From positions 938,281 to 1,002,280 of the forward strand of contig NW_019775425.1 of assembly GCF_001039355.2 (NCBI RefSeq): a stretch of 64,000 nt of DNA, in the 5' to 3' direction. Origin of the DNA: Lingula anatina. Its lineage: Eukaryota > Brachiopoda > Lingulata > Lingulida > Lingulidae. The notes beneath the pieces were generated by a model. It was not told the origin of the DNA. It saw only the letters and a program-made list of their open reading frames with translations, and did not search any database. The position numbers were made by a program, and so were the translations under genes. Position 1 is the first letter of the stretch. Every line of letters starts with the position of its first letter. This document shows, in pieces, positions 25,752 through 38,400 of this stretch.

Positions 25752-27032
25752 ATGTACTCAGATTCAGCACGTCGAAAACGCCTTCTGTACCATTATGCAA
25801 GGCGCCATACCTCTCCAGCAGTTGGTTTGGAAGAAGAGGAGGAAATAATCTTGAGAGAAAAATGTCTAAATGTGCATAAACAGCCTCTGATACAGGATTC
25901 TGGTCTGTCCTCTTCTATCGATACCGATACAGACACTAACTCTGAACTGGCAGAGATTGACGAGGACTCGGATGTCGGTTGTTTGCTTCAAAACAAGGAG
26001 GCCGAACGTGCCTCAAGACGCCGGCGATTTTCTGAAGAACGCAGTCGAACCGTGCCTGCTGAGATCATAACTCTGCGAGAAGCCATTGCAAAAAAGCTTG
26101 AAAAAGAAAGAGACAGGACGCAAAGTGCACCCTCTTTTCTTCTGAGCAAAGTTAAAGAGAGAATCGAAAGACATATTTTACATTCGAGTGATGGACCCAC
26201 GTCTGCCGCCATTTTTGAGGACAGACGGCAGCGCATGTTAAGCGCGTGTCTTGATGAACGTTCCGCACAGAAAACGGATGAAGATCAGGAAGGATATGAT
26301 TTAGTTAGTCGGGAATTTACCTCTACCAAAGGAGGGAAGGGAATTTCAATACGAGGTCACAATTGCAGGCAACATTACTCTTTTTCTGCAGTCCCAAACC
26401 TCAAACAAAAAGACATTGAATCAGGAGTGGTGTGTTCGAACGAAGACCTAAGAGCCATCTTACAAGTGTACAGAAAACCCTCCCTTCAGTACAAACGAAC
26501 CCAATCTTTGGACGAAAGGCGTGAAAGTCTGTTCAAGCAGCTTTCGACCCATTCTGCTCCATGTAAAATCGAAGGCGATTCTCAGGGATGTTCAGCCGGA
26601 TGTTCCAACGCCACAAGTACTGAAGACATCATGGGACATACAGATCAAATAGAACTTCTACTGGAAAATAAATTGGCAAATTGTTGCTCCCTTGGGAAAA
26701 TTGAACATCGCAGAATGCAGACTGATGGTGGTGAATTCCAAGAATCTGGCCTACACACCGGTGATACGGAAAAGCAAAATGAACAGAAATTGGCTAAGGT
26801 TCGGGATGTTACTTACGATGATGATGGATTAACATGGGACATATACGGAGCTGACTTTGATGTACAAATTTTAGGAGATGCCATTCAGAGACATCTGCAT
26901 GTTATGTCTGATAAAGAATTACAATTTGAACACGACAAAAGTGAAGAGTCACAAAACAATGGAAAGAGAATTAGACTTCGTAACCTCTGGCAACTGCTGC
27001 TTTGTAGGAGACAAAGAACAAGAGTAACATAA
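25752..27032 (+). CDS. GPRIN-family protein (G protein-regulated inducer of neurite outgrowth), intronless CDS
   Basis: 426 residues from ATG at 25752 (context CAACCATGT). The open frame extends upstream to 25704, but with no earlier ATG. The last ~75 residues carry the GPRIN C-terminal domain: VRDVTYDDDGLTWDIYGADF, then a predicted amphipathic helix (LGDAIQRHL), and a short basic tail LRNLWQLLLCRRQR whose cysteine could be palmitoylated. In vertebrates this domain binds activated Gi/o/z alpha subunits at the membrane and promotes neurite growth. The rest is predicted disordered: an acidic Asp/Thr-rich patch near residues 56-75 and several Arg-Arg/Ser-Glu-Arg blocks (RRRRFSEERSRT; RTQSLDERRESL) resembling basophilic-kinase sites. 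Vertebrate GPRINs also have their CDS essentially in one exon. Which vertebrate paralog it matches is not meaningful, as it is probably the pre-duplication form. Confidence 0.8.
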   Translation: MYSDSARRKRLLYHYARRHTSPAVGLEEEEEIILREKCLNVHKQPLIQDSGLSSSIDTDTDTNSELAEIDEDSDVGCLLQNKEAERASRRRRFSEERSRTVPAEIITLREAIAKKLEKERDRTQSAPSFLLSKVKERIERHILHSSDGPTSAAIFEDRRQRMLSACLDERSAQKTDEDQEGYDLVSREFTSTKGGKGISIRGHNCRQHYSFSAVPNLKQKDIESGVVCSNEDLRAILQVYRKPSLQYKRTQSLDERRESLFKQLSTHSAPCKIEGDSQGCSAGCSNATSTEDIMGHTDQIELLLENKLANCCSLGKIEHRRMQTDGGEFQESGLHTGDTEKQNEQKLAKVRDVTYDDDGLTWDIYGADFDVQILGDAIQRHLHVMSDKELQFEHDKSEESQNNGKRIRLRNLWQLLLCRRQRTRVT

Positions 27033-28013
27033 ATCTTGTGACTTATCTCTATGGTTACATGCCATTTGAGTATGCTCAGTTTGTCCACTTAACCAAATTA
27101 ACATTTCTTGGTTGTTATAGTTGGCAAGGGCAAAAAGTTATTGTAGAGAATTTATATAGGGGATTTCAATTAATTTCCCTGTGACTGTTTCTGTTTTGGC
27201 AAAACATTCCTGGATTAAATGGGAAAGAATGTAGGGGTAAAATTTTGTATCTGTTATAGCATATGATGATTTAATCAAATATTGCACATCCTTTCTCAGA
27301 ATATACTGTTTACTAGACAGCTGTTGCTAGGTCAAGTCTTATCGGCATAGATAAGGCCATGACAGAACGTCCTTTAGGCTAACTAGCACTCGGCGAAGCA
27401 CGTTTTTTAGCTTTGATAATCACGCAGAGAAAGATAATTGTCCATCACATGTTATTCCCCGCCGCACATTTTGTTGGCACTCATTTATTTGCACCCACGT
27501 AAAAGGAGATGTGTCTTTTCTCGGGAAGGTCTTTACTAACGTAGACCTTGGGGGCTTGTGAGTTAACACAGGATTTTTTTTCTTAACTGGGGCCTATTAT
27601 TTTCCAGCACCTTCAACCTTTCAAGTACAGTACGTAGATCTGGGTGTTGTGGATAGCATTGCATTCTCTGGCATAACCTTTAGCCATAGAAAGGGACACT
27701 TTTTTATTTAGACACGAGAGATGTATTAGACTGTCGAGGGTCATCTTGCGCCCTTTTAAAAATAAATGAATAAGTGCAGTGCAATGATCAGTGACAATCA
27801 ACTACCCTTGTCACTTCATGTAACTTATTGACGACGTTACTAAGTTGAGTTTTATCTTTTTGTGAGAGCCCCAGTTTTGGGAAAACGGAATATCTGCTGT
27901 AAATAACTTTTAACATTTCAATATTGGCATTTATGAAGTGTTGTTTTTACCCATATTATATCACTTGTCTTTATTTCACTTTTCAACCGATATTTTATGT
28001 CTTAATATACGGA

Positions 28014-28019
28014 AATAAA
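28014..28019 (+). terminator. Candidate polyadenylation signal for the GPRIN-like gene
   Basis: AATAAA about 980 nt after the stop codon. An earlier AATAAA near 27769 is an alternative. Confidence 0.35.
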
Positions 28020-30998
28020 TTGTTCTGATATGACTAATATTGGTTTTTAGTCCTTGTGTAACATACGTATACGTGGGAGGCACCAGCACACGATACAATC
28101 GAGTCTTGACGTAGATTTATGCCTATATCTCCTTAAAATCGATGCATAGATTACACGAGAAAAGATGATGAGATATACTTAATAATGTCAAAAGCATAAA
28201 GCTAAGGTGAATTTTACTGTTTCTAGGTAGTGCTTTACGTTGTTTTAAACACGCAAGCGTTGGGCGTGAATTGTCTTTGAAATGAAATTTTAACCTTACG
28301 TGACGCACGGCTTTTATTTCCTGAGAAAGAACAATGACAGGATTTCTAGTGTTAGTGGTTCTTGGGGTGAAACCAAAATGAACCAAAAATGTAATTGAAT
28401 TTACAGAAATGACTACCTACTCTCAAAGAAGTACTTCTGCACGATTTGTGTCTTGTAAACATGAAGTCATCGTCTGCGGTGTCGTATTTCTAAAAACGAA
28501 TTTTACGTAACCCCCTTTTAAGCGTAGGACTGGAGAAAACATTTATATGTTTTACATCTTCATGGGAGTACCATGGGGCTAATGGTCACAACTTCATTGT
28601 CCTTCAACTAAAATACACTGTGCTTCCTGCCAATAACTTAGGGAAATAATCCATGGCAACTTATGTTGTCGCAAATGTTTCCATATAAATAGCCTGTATT
28701 CTTGTCTAAAAAAACAGAAATATGAAATGAGATCATAACCTTAGCGAGAATTATTGCATTTTAGGAGAAGTGAAAATGAAAGCAGTGAATCCGGTGTGAA
28801 TAATCATTTTCATTATGAGAAATGAGAATTCTGAAGCCGGAACATACATATTGCGTGCGTAGGGTAATTCTGCTTTCGCTGTGGAGCCGTACTACTATCG
28901 ATAAGTTCTTCACAGCGAGCTCTGAAATGCCAGTCATCATTGCTTAATTACGTTTTTGTAGAGAATGTAAGCGATAGACGGACTATTGAATCAGCCATCC
29001 ACACCTGAACCACCACAACTTGCAATTTGTGAAAAGTATTCCACACCTAAGATTCCCAATAATAGTTTGCTTTAATGAAAAATCTCAGCTGAGCAACGAT
29101 GGTCTACCAATTTTCATTACGTGTATTCTGAAAGAAATAATCCTTCATCAGGAAAAAGAGCAGCATCAGATTCCCCGTTTTATAATGCATTCAAATGCAA
29201 TATTTGAATTGATTGATTGATATTGATTCAAAGAATAAGCAATTGAACCATAGGTGTTTGTTGCGACATTCAAATTGGCGTGCGTGAGTCCAAAAAGTCC
29301 AAAAAATTCTTCTGGCCACCGACCAAAGTTGTATGTGAAAATCCTCATTGTTTATTCAACCGAACTGCTATATATTTTTTTTCTTTCTTTCTTTCTTTCT
29401 TTTTTTTTCTTTTTTTTTTGGGGGGGGGGGGTTAAAAGAGTTTCGAACTGCTGAACCAGTTGCGTTTCCACCTCTGATTTCACAGAACCGTTGGCAACCT
29501 GCTATATTTCTACATATACTACTAAAAGAGAACTTCGTAGTTTACAAGTATGGTTTCTTCAAACAACGTCTTTAGAGCTGCTACTTAAGTGACTCCAATA
29601 AAATATCTGTTTCGAGAAGCTATTATTGTAAACACGTTCTACATATCGCAGCTGATGAAAAATTTTGTTGTTCGTTATTTCAGAACCAAGGACAATGCCA
29701 GTCCTGTGTAAGATATCAAAAAAGACCCGTGAAGGTGTAAAAAAACTACATTAGTTTGGATGTGTTGACCATCCGTCATTCTCATGAACTATGTAGCTGT
29801 GCATACAAATTAACCCCTTTTTTTTAAATTTCGCAACTGTATTATTATATACGTAAATGAATAGACCCTTTTTTGAATATCTGTCAAGGCAGATTTAATC
29901 ACAAAAGAAGAGGAAGATAAGAATAAAACATTCGATGTCCCAGATGTTCAATTTATCTCTCTATCAAATCATTTTCAACGAAAAAGAGAGGGAGAAAAAA
30001 GAAGTGTTATCTGATAACGCATTTGGAAACCAACAATAGCCGTACATATTTTTCTGACGCTGTGTACCATTAGATTCTGCTGCGTTGCGAATGTAAATTT
30101 ATACCATCCAGAGGACATATGAAACCACAACGTGTGAGCGTACCGCATCTAGAATAATGGATATCGGATTCAGCTTTCAAGTATAATGTGTTTAGGCATT
30201 TATTGATTAATCTCAACAGACGCATGTGTCGCTTAAATGACAGACATCATCGTACTTAAAAAGACAAATCTTTCCATCTAATTTGGCAAAAAGGAAGTAA
30301 ACGGAACAGTTTCAGTCAGGTGTATAAATATGCGGTCAGGCACCTGTCATATTACAGTCGTACTGAACTTTGTATTTTCCCTAAATGCAATTTTGCGACG
30401 ATAAAAATCCTTTCACAACACACGGATTCAACATACATTCATAAGTAGTGAAGCAAAAGACATCGTTTTAAGCAACTTATCAAACAGCAATCGGCTAGGG
30501 AGGATGTTTATCTATTTCACAATATTTTGATCTGTACCAGACCTCTAAGGTTCCTCTGAAACATGCTTTTGGTGAATCTGAAATCAATACGAAAATGTTA
30601 GTTTTAGTTAGGTGTATAAACTTCTCGGTTAAAAAAACTGAAGGAAGTTCCAGCCAACATAAACTAAACATCATAGCGTCGTTCTTTCGAATTGTACTCT
30701 GCCATATGCCAACGTGGGAAATATAAAACAACAGTGAACCTGCACTATTCCTTTACACAGTTGTATCTTTGCAGATACGAAATCTTTCATAACTAGATCT
30801 GCAAAGAAACAACAAACACGTTTGCATTGTACATTTCCTGGAAAATTACATGGATTTTCCAATATCGCCGATGTAAATTAGCTCGTATGATCTCTTATGA
30901 ATACAGATTATACAACTCTTATAATTCTAAATGAGAGGTTACAATCAATTTCAAAATTCCACACACATTTCTTAATATGTTTGGTACAAGTATTGATA
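28020..30998. other. Intergenic, no gene seen
   Basis: AT-rich with only short, isolated reading frames. It contains a CTTT/T/G low-complexity block (29375-29431). No RNA gene recognised. Confidence 0.5.
29375..29431 (+). repeat. (CTTT)n / poly-T / poly-G low-complexity tract
   Basis: Microsatellite of CTTT units running into T and then an uninterrupted G run. The 66- and 75-residue open frames across it are artefacts of the simple sequence. Confidence 0.9.
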
Positions 30999-31470
30999 TC
31001 AGTAGCGGGTGTGACCTCCACGTGCACGATGAGGGTGCACAATACGACGGAGAATGTTGTTCATCAGTGTCACCAGCTCTTGCTGGGGGATTCTGTTCCA
31101 ATATTGGACCAAAGCTTGCCTAAATTGGCAGGACGTAGTTATCTCTTACATGCTGCTCTTCCAAATACGTCCCTGATTAAGTTGTTCCTTGGGGTTTCAT
31201 ATAGGCCTTCTAGCGGGTTGGGCCATGAGCAGAATGTTGTTTTGGTTGATAAAATCCCTCACCAAGCGACTCTGTGGAGTAACATTGCCATGCTGCAGGT
31301 AGAAGCTGTTTTGGAACATTGCACGTGTAAATGGGATCAAACGACTTTGTAAGATATCCTCTCACGCCACGGCGTTGACGTTTTCATCCAGAAGAACCAA
31401 ATGAGTGACATCAGTGAAACAAGATGCGCCCCATGGATGAGCAGAACCGCCTCCGATGGAATCGTTTTTT
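30999..31470 (-). pseudogene. Degenerate Tc1/mariner-superfamily transposase (3' part)
   Basis: Read on the minus strand across shifting frames, the region shows the order of a Tc1-like catalytic domain: a VWGGI-like start, LLDENVNA, EDILQ, IPFTRAMFQN, a HGNVTPQ segment where the family has the catalytic HDNARPH block, VRDF and NILLM, then WPARSPD/LNP-like residues. The end IPQQELVTLMNNILRR ... ARGGHTRY runs to a TGA at 30999-31001. Frameshifts and internal stops break it, and the second catalytic Asp reads as Gly, so it is dead. The 5' half and terminal inverted repeats were not found. The overlapping 151-residue plus-strand frame is a shadow. Confidence 0.75.
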
Positions 31471-34400
31471 AATTATTTTTTATGGTACAACTGTTCTCCA
31501 ATAAGGCGACATTTTCTCTAACATATTATATAGCTTAAAAACCAAAAGCACCATTAAGACCCCCACATTTTAGGTGTGTGTGCCGACCGTAATGGCCAAC
31601 AGTGTATAAGAAATACGCCTGGCATTTACTACATCTTTCTATACACATATTTATAAGACAAATCACAATAACCCCAATGTAATTTACTCTCATAGGTATG
31701 CTAATTCATTCAGTCCTTAGACTTTTATTTTGTCATCTACGTACACATGTATTTATGTTGGAGAACAACATTTCGTTTAAATACGAAATGAGATGCAACA
31801 ATACTGTCCGATATAATGTCCCTGTCAATATGACCAGATTAAAGTGATAATGATAATCATGAACATAAGCGGGACGTATCATGTGTAAGATTATTAAAAC
31901 ATATTTAGGTACAAACAAAATAACCCCTAAAGATGACGAAGTTTTATCTTGATCACATTATCCTTACGTGCCTTTCCCATCACGTATCCAAATTTTATGA
32001 CGTTTTCACATGCAAGATGTTGGGGAGACAAAATCGAAGATAATATCACCTTATACGATGACGTCTTTCTGGGTATTAATGTTGAGATGCACGTCATTTA
32101 TTTAATGTCGTCTTATGAAATGACTTCTCTACTCTGACAAGACCACGGGCTTAAGCATCCAAGCCATTGTTTGACGTCAAGGATTTGGTACAATCGCAAT
32201 TGAAAGCATAATGTTGATGTTTACATGCACTTATCATGGCAAGGCATCAAATGCCTCTGCTCTCATCACTCTCCTTGTTATGTATTCTAGGCAGAAAAAA
32301 ATTGTCGTACTTGAAAACTTAAGTTTATTTACAACAGGCCAGTACCCAAGACTTTTTCACTGCGTAATAAAAGTAAAACTGTGGACTTTACCATGAAGAA
32401 AAATAGTAAACTGAAATGTTGGAGATCTTTTTCCTTGGTTTTTGACAATGAAGGGCTTTCTCAGTGTGTTAGAATCAATATTGCTTATCCTCAATTGAAA
32501 GTAGCCTAACAAAGTGGGTAGTACTTTCGAAACTAAAGAAGGACCTGACCCGTGTGACAGATGACCAGTAGTTTCCATTATTGAGGAGCAGCTAGTTGCA
32601 ATCGTGAATTACTGGTAAAGTCAGCCTCAAGCGGGGGAAAATTAGGTTTAGGGAGTTGCAATCAATGCAAAATTCGATACTTCGCAAAAAGGTCTCCCTT
32701 TTCGTATCTCCAGGTTCCACAGACAACTGTCCTAGAAATACTGGCACATAAAATAAATGACTTAAGTGTCTTCTCGTATAACCTTTAGAGAATTATCAAT
32801 CTTGCTGTAGTTAACTTCTGTCGCGTTTAGCATCGATTGCCAAACAACGAATCTGTTTCATGACGGGCAGTTCCAGACTCGAAATCTGACACTGGTGTCA
32901 CATATGTACGTGGTAATCTCAGATTATTGTTTACGTCGTATCCAAGTTAGTCATTACCTAACAACGTAAGCAAAAATAAAAACTGTCAAGACTTTGTTGA
33001 CAAAATCACATTGAATTCAGATTGTATGGTCCTCTTTGTTTTTTTTCCAAGGAAAACGACTCGTGTTTTCTTCATGTTTCAGCTTTTAATCTCAGGTATT
33101 GAAGGCAAAGGTTCATTTTGCCAGATTTATAATTGAAATAGGTTGAAAACAGCAGCATAATTTTGATGGGCATTATTCAGAATACCTAGACACCTAAATG
33201 ATTTCGGTAGATGTTCAATGCGCATTTTTTCTCTATCTTGTACGTCAAAACCGACTTACAATCATCAAGAAAGAATCAAATGGACAAGTTAATTCCATCA
33301 AAATACGATTTACGACCGTTCACTTTCCGTATTCCTGGAACGTTATTTACACTGGTTGCATTAATACCTATTAATATCAACCATGTGTATAGGTTAGGCC
33401 TCATTTGACTGCGCATTTGGTCCTGGCTAGGGGAGCAATAAAAATTGGCAACATTAAGAAGCAAAATTACAAAATGTTAATGTTTAACTAATATCGCTAA
33501 GAACCGCTCCAAATTTTTATCCCAGACATCTTCATTAGTTTCACAGAATTTAGTGTTTCGTCTAACTTGGGCAGGACTCATTACACTGTAGAATCACTCC
33601 TTTTCTAACAACATATTTGCAATATTCTAAGGCTAAATGTTATCATAATAGAATTTATTTGATAAATCTAAATATTCTGATTAGTTTCACATGTAACAAC
33701 TTTATATTCTCGTCTTAGTGTTGAAATTACTTCCAGGGCCTGCGTTCAAACACATTTGTCCTTGAAAACGGAGCGTCTGCCTGGAAAGCCATTCGGCAGT
33801 ATGATGTTTGAATGATTTACAAAATGAGCCAATTATCAATAAGGATAAAACTAAATACTCTTCAATATCGACGCAGTTATCCCCAGGCAGCAATCACATG
33901 CACTTAAACCTGGACATCAGTTGGAGTTGGTCTCTTTGGCAGGTTATTGACACGCTAAAAAAAAAAAAAAACAGCCTTTGCCAAGAAATTGCACTTTATC
34001 AATGAAGGCAATTATATTGGCTTTGGTTCCGTGGTACGTCCTTTTCATCTTTTTAATCAACCTTCATCATATGGGATTTACTGACAGATGTATCGGAATT
34101 TCGTCCTACCGACCATGGCATGTTTGTGCCTGCACGTGAAATATTTTCTACGAAAATTTGCGCCACAAAGATATGAGTAAATAAGTAATTACTCCATATT
34201 ACTATACATCCAATAAACTACTGGTTTCTACGATCTAAATGTTGCCAAGTAATTCGAGTTTATGGGGTAAGCAATGAATATGAATTCTAACACAAAATGG
34301 GTTTATACAAATGAAGGCAACCCTTTAAAACAGCTGTTGTCCAAAGGTCAAAGCGCTGAGCTAAGACGAATCACGATTTCTACACGTATGGAAATGTACA

Positions 34401-35037
34401 GTACAGAAATTCACTGACAAAATGATGGACAGAATCTTTGGAAGAACCTTCGTTTTGTTTATAAAGATATTCGTTTTACGTCTATACATGCGGACAGAGA
34501 GCATAACTGTGCCCAAGCGGTCAGACCGGTTCTCGTTTTCACAAAATTGAACATTTTTGTGGATAAATAAGAGGTAACTCGTTCTAAACGTACATACATG
34601 GTATTGTAGGCGCAATCATATGACAAAATACCAAGTATTTTCCCCGTAAGAGCTTCTCCCAATTCATTTTTGGAACACGTCAATAGCAGTTTTTTCAAAC
34701 TACAGGCTGTTCATTATAGTATGACTGCAGCTCGTATTGAACTCCACTTGCGGGAAAGAAGTGGGCGACCTGTGGTTTCACCATCATGACGAAGGCCAGG
34801 CTTGAAAATGACATTTAACAAAAAGGTGTAATTTTATACTTCCGCTATTTTTTTTAAGTCAATGCATATACGGCAACAGATAAACAAGTCTAATGAAGAT
34901 AATATTCGAGTATTAAAGGAGAAAACGTACTGCTAGAAATTAACATCAGGGTGTCTTTTCTTCATATTTTTGGGGAAAACTAGTTCTTCCGTGTTGAAAA
35001 TAAAACAAAACTGGAACAGCATTTTAGTTTAAAAAGG
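31471..35037. other. Intergenic, no protein gene seen
   Basis: Reading frames of 60-84 residues only, none with a recognisable domain. It contains the weak tRNA-like relic at 33730-33802. Confidence 0.5.
33730..33802 (-). repeat. tRNA-like relic (possible SINE head or tRNA pseudogene)
   Basis: On the minus strand GCCGAATGGC (33788-33797) resembles a tRNA-Ser/Leu D-arm with A box. GTTTGAACGC (33742-33751) resembles a B box, at a suitable distance. The acceptor stem does not pair well, so it is not a working tRNA. The conceptual peptide AEWLSRQ...NAGPGSN is the kind often produced by reading through tRNA-derived DNA. Confidence 0.3.
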
Positions 35038-35043
35038 TTTATT
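35038..35043 (-). terminator. Polyadenylation signal for the SAP/RRM gene
   Basis: AATAAA on the minus strand about 420 nt after the stop codon at 35460-35462. The 3' UTR includes a ~75-base imperfect duplication (near 35258-35370, sharing TCTACAACT and ATGATTCTTTGTC). Confidence 0.5.
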
Positions 35044-35459
35044 TTCTACATTAGACAATGAACACTTGAACTTTCGAATATCCCTCAACTTCTCTCCATA
35101 TCCCATAAAAATATTTACACTTTCACACTAACCTATATTTTGAACGCGCAGGCTTGAAAGAAATTACAAATTGTTATTCTGTAAAAGTAAGGTACAGGCT
35201 TCAAAATGTTAAAATAAGTAATATGTGGTGGCCAGGAATGCACGTGCAGAGCAGTCACAAATGTTAGAGGTCTCTACAACTTTCCTTATGATTCTTTGTC
35301 CTATGAATCCACATACAGACCAGTTAAATTTGTTGGAGGTTTCTACAACTCCATGATTCTTTGTCTTATTTCAAATTATCTCCCTCTTTTTCATGGAAAC
35401 ACAGTGTACATAATATGATTACAGTCCTTCACTTCTTCATTGCATAGTATCTAAGTACT

Positions 35460-38400
35460 TTATCTCCTTCTCTTATTCTTCCCATGCATAAAGCCTGAAA
35501 AAAATTTAAATTGTGAATACAAAATTTAATTTTTAATATAAACAACTACCTGTATGCATATATTTTATTGCAATAAAATGCCCTGGTGCAAGTTATGAAG
35601 AAATAATGTTTGATTATTCTAAAAATCAAACAACAATTCATATGCCTACACAATTTGCTTCTTCCGAGTAGTTAATCTGGATGATCAATAATGCCGTTAT
35701 ATGTGTGCACATGGTAACCCGATTTCTCAGACTCCTCACTTTCTTGCATGCAATAAGCTGGGGGTTAAGTAAAACAACACCTCACCTTGACCTTGGCGTT
35801 TTCTGTTCCAGTTGTTATCTCCAGGCATGTAGGGATCATCTACAGAGTTGTCATAGTAACCGCCATGATAAGACTGGAAAATAATCCAATAATGATGTGA
35901 TATTTTCAATGTTTAAAATTTTCACTTGGACAATGCTAAATCATCATTATGAGTCTGCTGAAATTAGTGGATACTGCATTAAAAGGTTCCATCATTTCTT
36001 TAAAATGACATTACAGTCTTAGTTTCTATAATTAACATTTCAATTTCTCCACAAAGACATCCATGGTGGTAATTTATAGTATACATTTTTGACATTTTGG
36101 AAAAAAAATCACTCTTCTATGAAAAATTATTTCCTGCTTGCTGGGACAGACATAAAAAATAATACAAAATTATTGTTTTACTTACATCAAATTTATTATA
36201 GTCACTTTGAACACCATAATCATCTCTGCCGCCTCCAGCTCCAGCTCTTCCACCAGAGCCAAATTCGCCTCCCATTCCACTTCCCATGCCTCCACCCATT
36301 CTGCCTCCCATGCCACTGCCCATTCCTCCTCCCATGCCACTGCCCATTCCTCCTCCCATGCCACTGCCCATTCCTCCTCCCATGCTACTGCCCATTCCCC
36401 CTCTCATACCACTACCAAGCCCTCCTCCCATACCACTACCCATGCCTCCTCCCAATCCACTGCCCATTCCTCCTCCCATGCCACTGCCAATTCCTCCTCC
36501 CATACCACTGCCCATTCTCCCTCCCATTCCACTGCCCATTCTCCCTCCCATTCCACTGCCCATGCTTCCCACCCCATTGCCCATGCCCTCTCTCATCCCT
36601 CCTCCCATTCCACCACCCATACCACTGTCCATTCTGCCACCCATACCACTGTCCATTCTGCCACCCATACCACTGTCCATTCTGCCACCCATTCTTCCGC
36701 CTGCACCACTTCCCATGCCACTTCCCATTCCGCTGGACCTGTTCATTCTACCTTCCATTTCATTTCCCATTCCTCCACCCATTCCATCACCCATATTTCT
36801 ACCACTTCTGCCTTGGTTCTGCATCTGTTGACTGAAAAGAAAATTACCACATGAGAGTACTAAAAAAATGCAACTCTAACAGGAGTTAACTTGAACAATT
36901 TATTGGTTCATTTATGAGGTCCTAACGTGTTGTTTAGAAGCATAAATTATACAAATTATTTCTGAGATGTGTGCCATAAATGCTATGCACCTAATTTGAC
37001 ATAATGACATTTATTTCACTCCAAATTTTCACATCACGAGAGTTGTACTTTTTTACTGCACACCAATGAATATAATCAACTTTCAACAATGGCTAAAACA
37101 TTTAAAGGAGAGAAAAAAACTCACTTCAACATTCTACTGAGGCCCACCAAGATATTGGCAGCTACATTTCCAGATTCTCCACCAGCTGGCCCAGGCCCAG
37201 TATCAGGAGGCATGTTGTGCATGAGAGACTGCACAGGTGCTCTTTGGGGATTAAAACGATTAGGCCTTTGTTCATCCCTCTGTCCCATTGGTCTTTGCCC
37301 CATTGGTCTTTGTGCCATTGGTCTTTGTGCCATTGGCCTTTGTCCCATTGGTTTTTGTCCCATTGGTCTCTGCCCCATGGTTCCAGGACTCTTCACTTCT
37401 TGCCAGTTGTTTTGACGACCTTGCATCTGAAAACCTTTACGCTGCTGTTGCTGTGTTCTCGGAGACTGAAACTGCTGTTCTAGTTGTTGTCGACGTTGCA
37501 TCATCTTTCCCCTTGGAGTTCCTTTCAGTTGTTCCAACTCAAATTTCAATTTTTGAATTGACTGTAATAGTAAAAATGTAACATTTTTGAGGAAAAAATT
37601 TAAGTGCTTTAACAATTTCATAATAATCTTAACTTTTATACAATGTATATCCAAGAAGGTGAATGCCCCTTAAACATATCATGCACTTTCTCATATGATT
37701 TTTTTATTTTCAGTTTAGTATTATGTCTGTGTCCAGGTGTGGGGGTGGGGGTGGGGGGGGGGGGCGTAGCAGTGGTCCAAGGGTTCAATAGTCTGAAGGT
37801 TCATTGCTCTGAATGGTCACTATAGAACCTTCGGACCAATGAACCCTTGATTAAAAAACCGATGAAAATGTTACCATTTTTCAGACCAATGAACCTTCAG
37901 ACCAGTGACACTTTGGGCTATCGAGACGCCCCCATCCAGGGCATATAATCTTTCACTGGCTTTAACAACTGAACCTGTAGAGACATATCAGAGCTATGAT
38001 TGGACTTTATGAGGGGGCACCACCCACCTTGGACTGTCCTTGTATCTGCTTGGCCATTTTCTCCTTCTCTGTTGTTGGATCTCGATTCTTGGAGGCCTTG
38101 GCATTAAATGGCTTCTTCATCTTAGGGTCAACTAACAATAAAAAGTGTAAAATACTTTCAGACAAAATCAAATTTCAGTTGACACTCAAGTAAATTTTCA
38201 CTAAGGAAAAGGGCATCTCAAGGCATACATAACATGCACAAATTAAATGTGAATACATAGTAGGGCTTCTCACCCAATTCTATAATTAAAGTTCTAGAAT
38301 TCACTTCTAATTTCAAACTTTAATCCATTCCATTTGCATTACTCTCAGGATTCAGGCTATGATATTTGCATGTACATTGACCAATCCATCCATTTTTCCA

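Noticed and set aside
30897-31352. 151-codon plus-strand frame
   Set aside because: Shadow of the degenerate Tc1-type transposase on the minus strand, which has recognisable family residues.
36089-36854. Plus-strand open frames of 248, 215 and 181 codons, rich in His, Pro or Ser/Thr
   Set aside because: They are the complement of the Gly-Met repeat exon of the minus-strand SAP/RRM gene; the repeat keeps several frames open and there are no splice or promoter signals for them.
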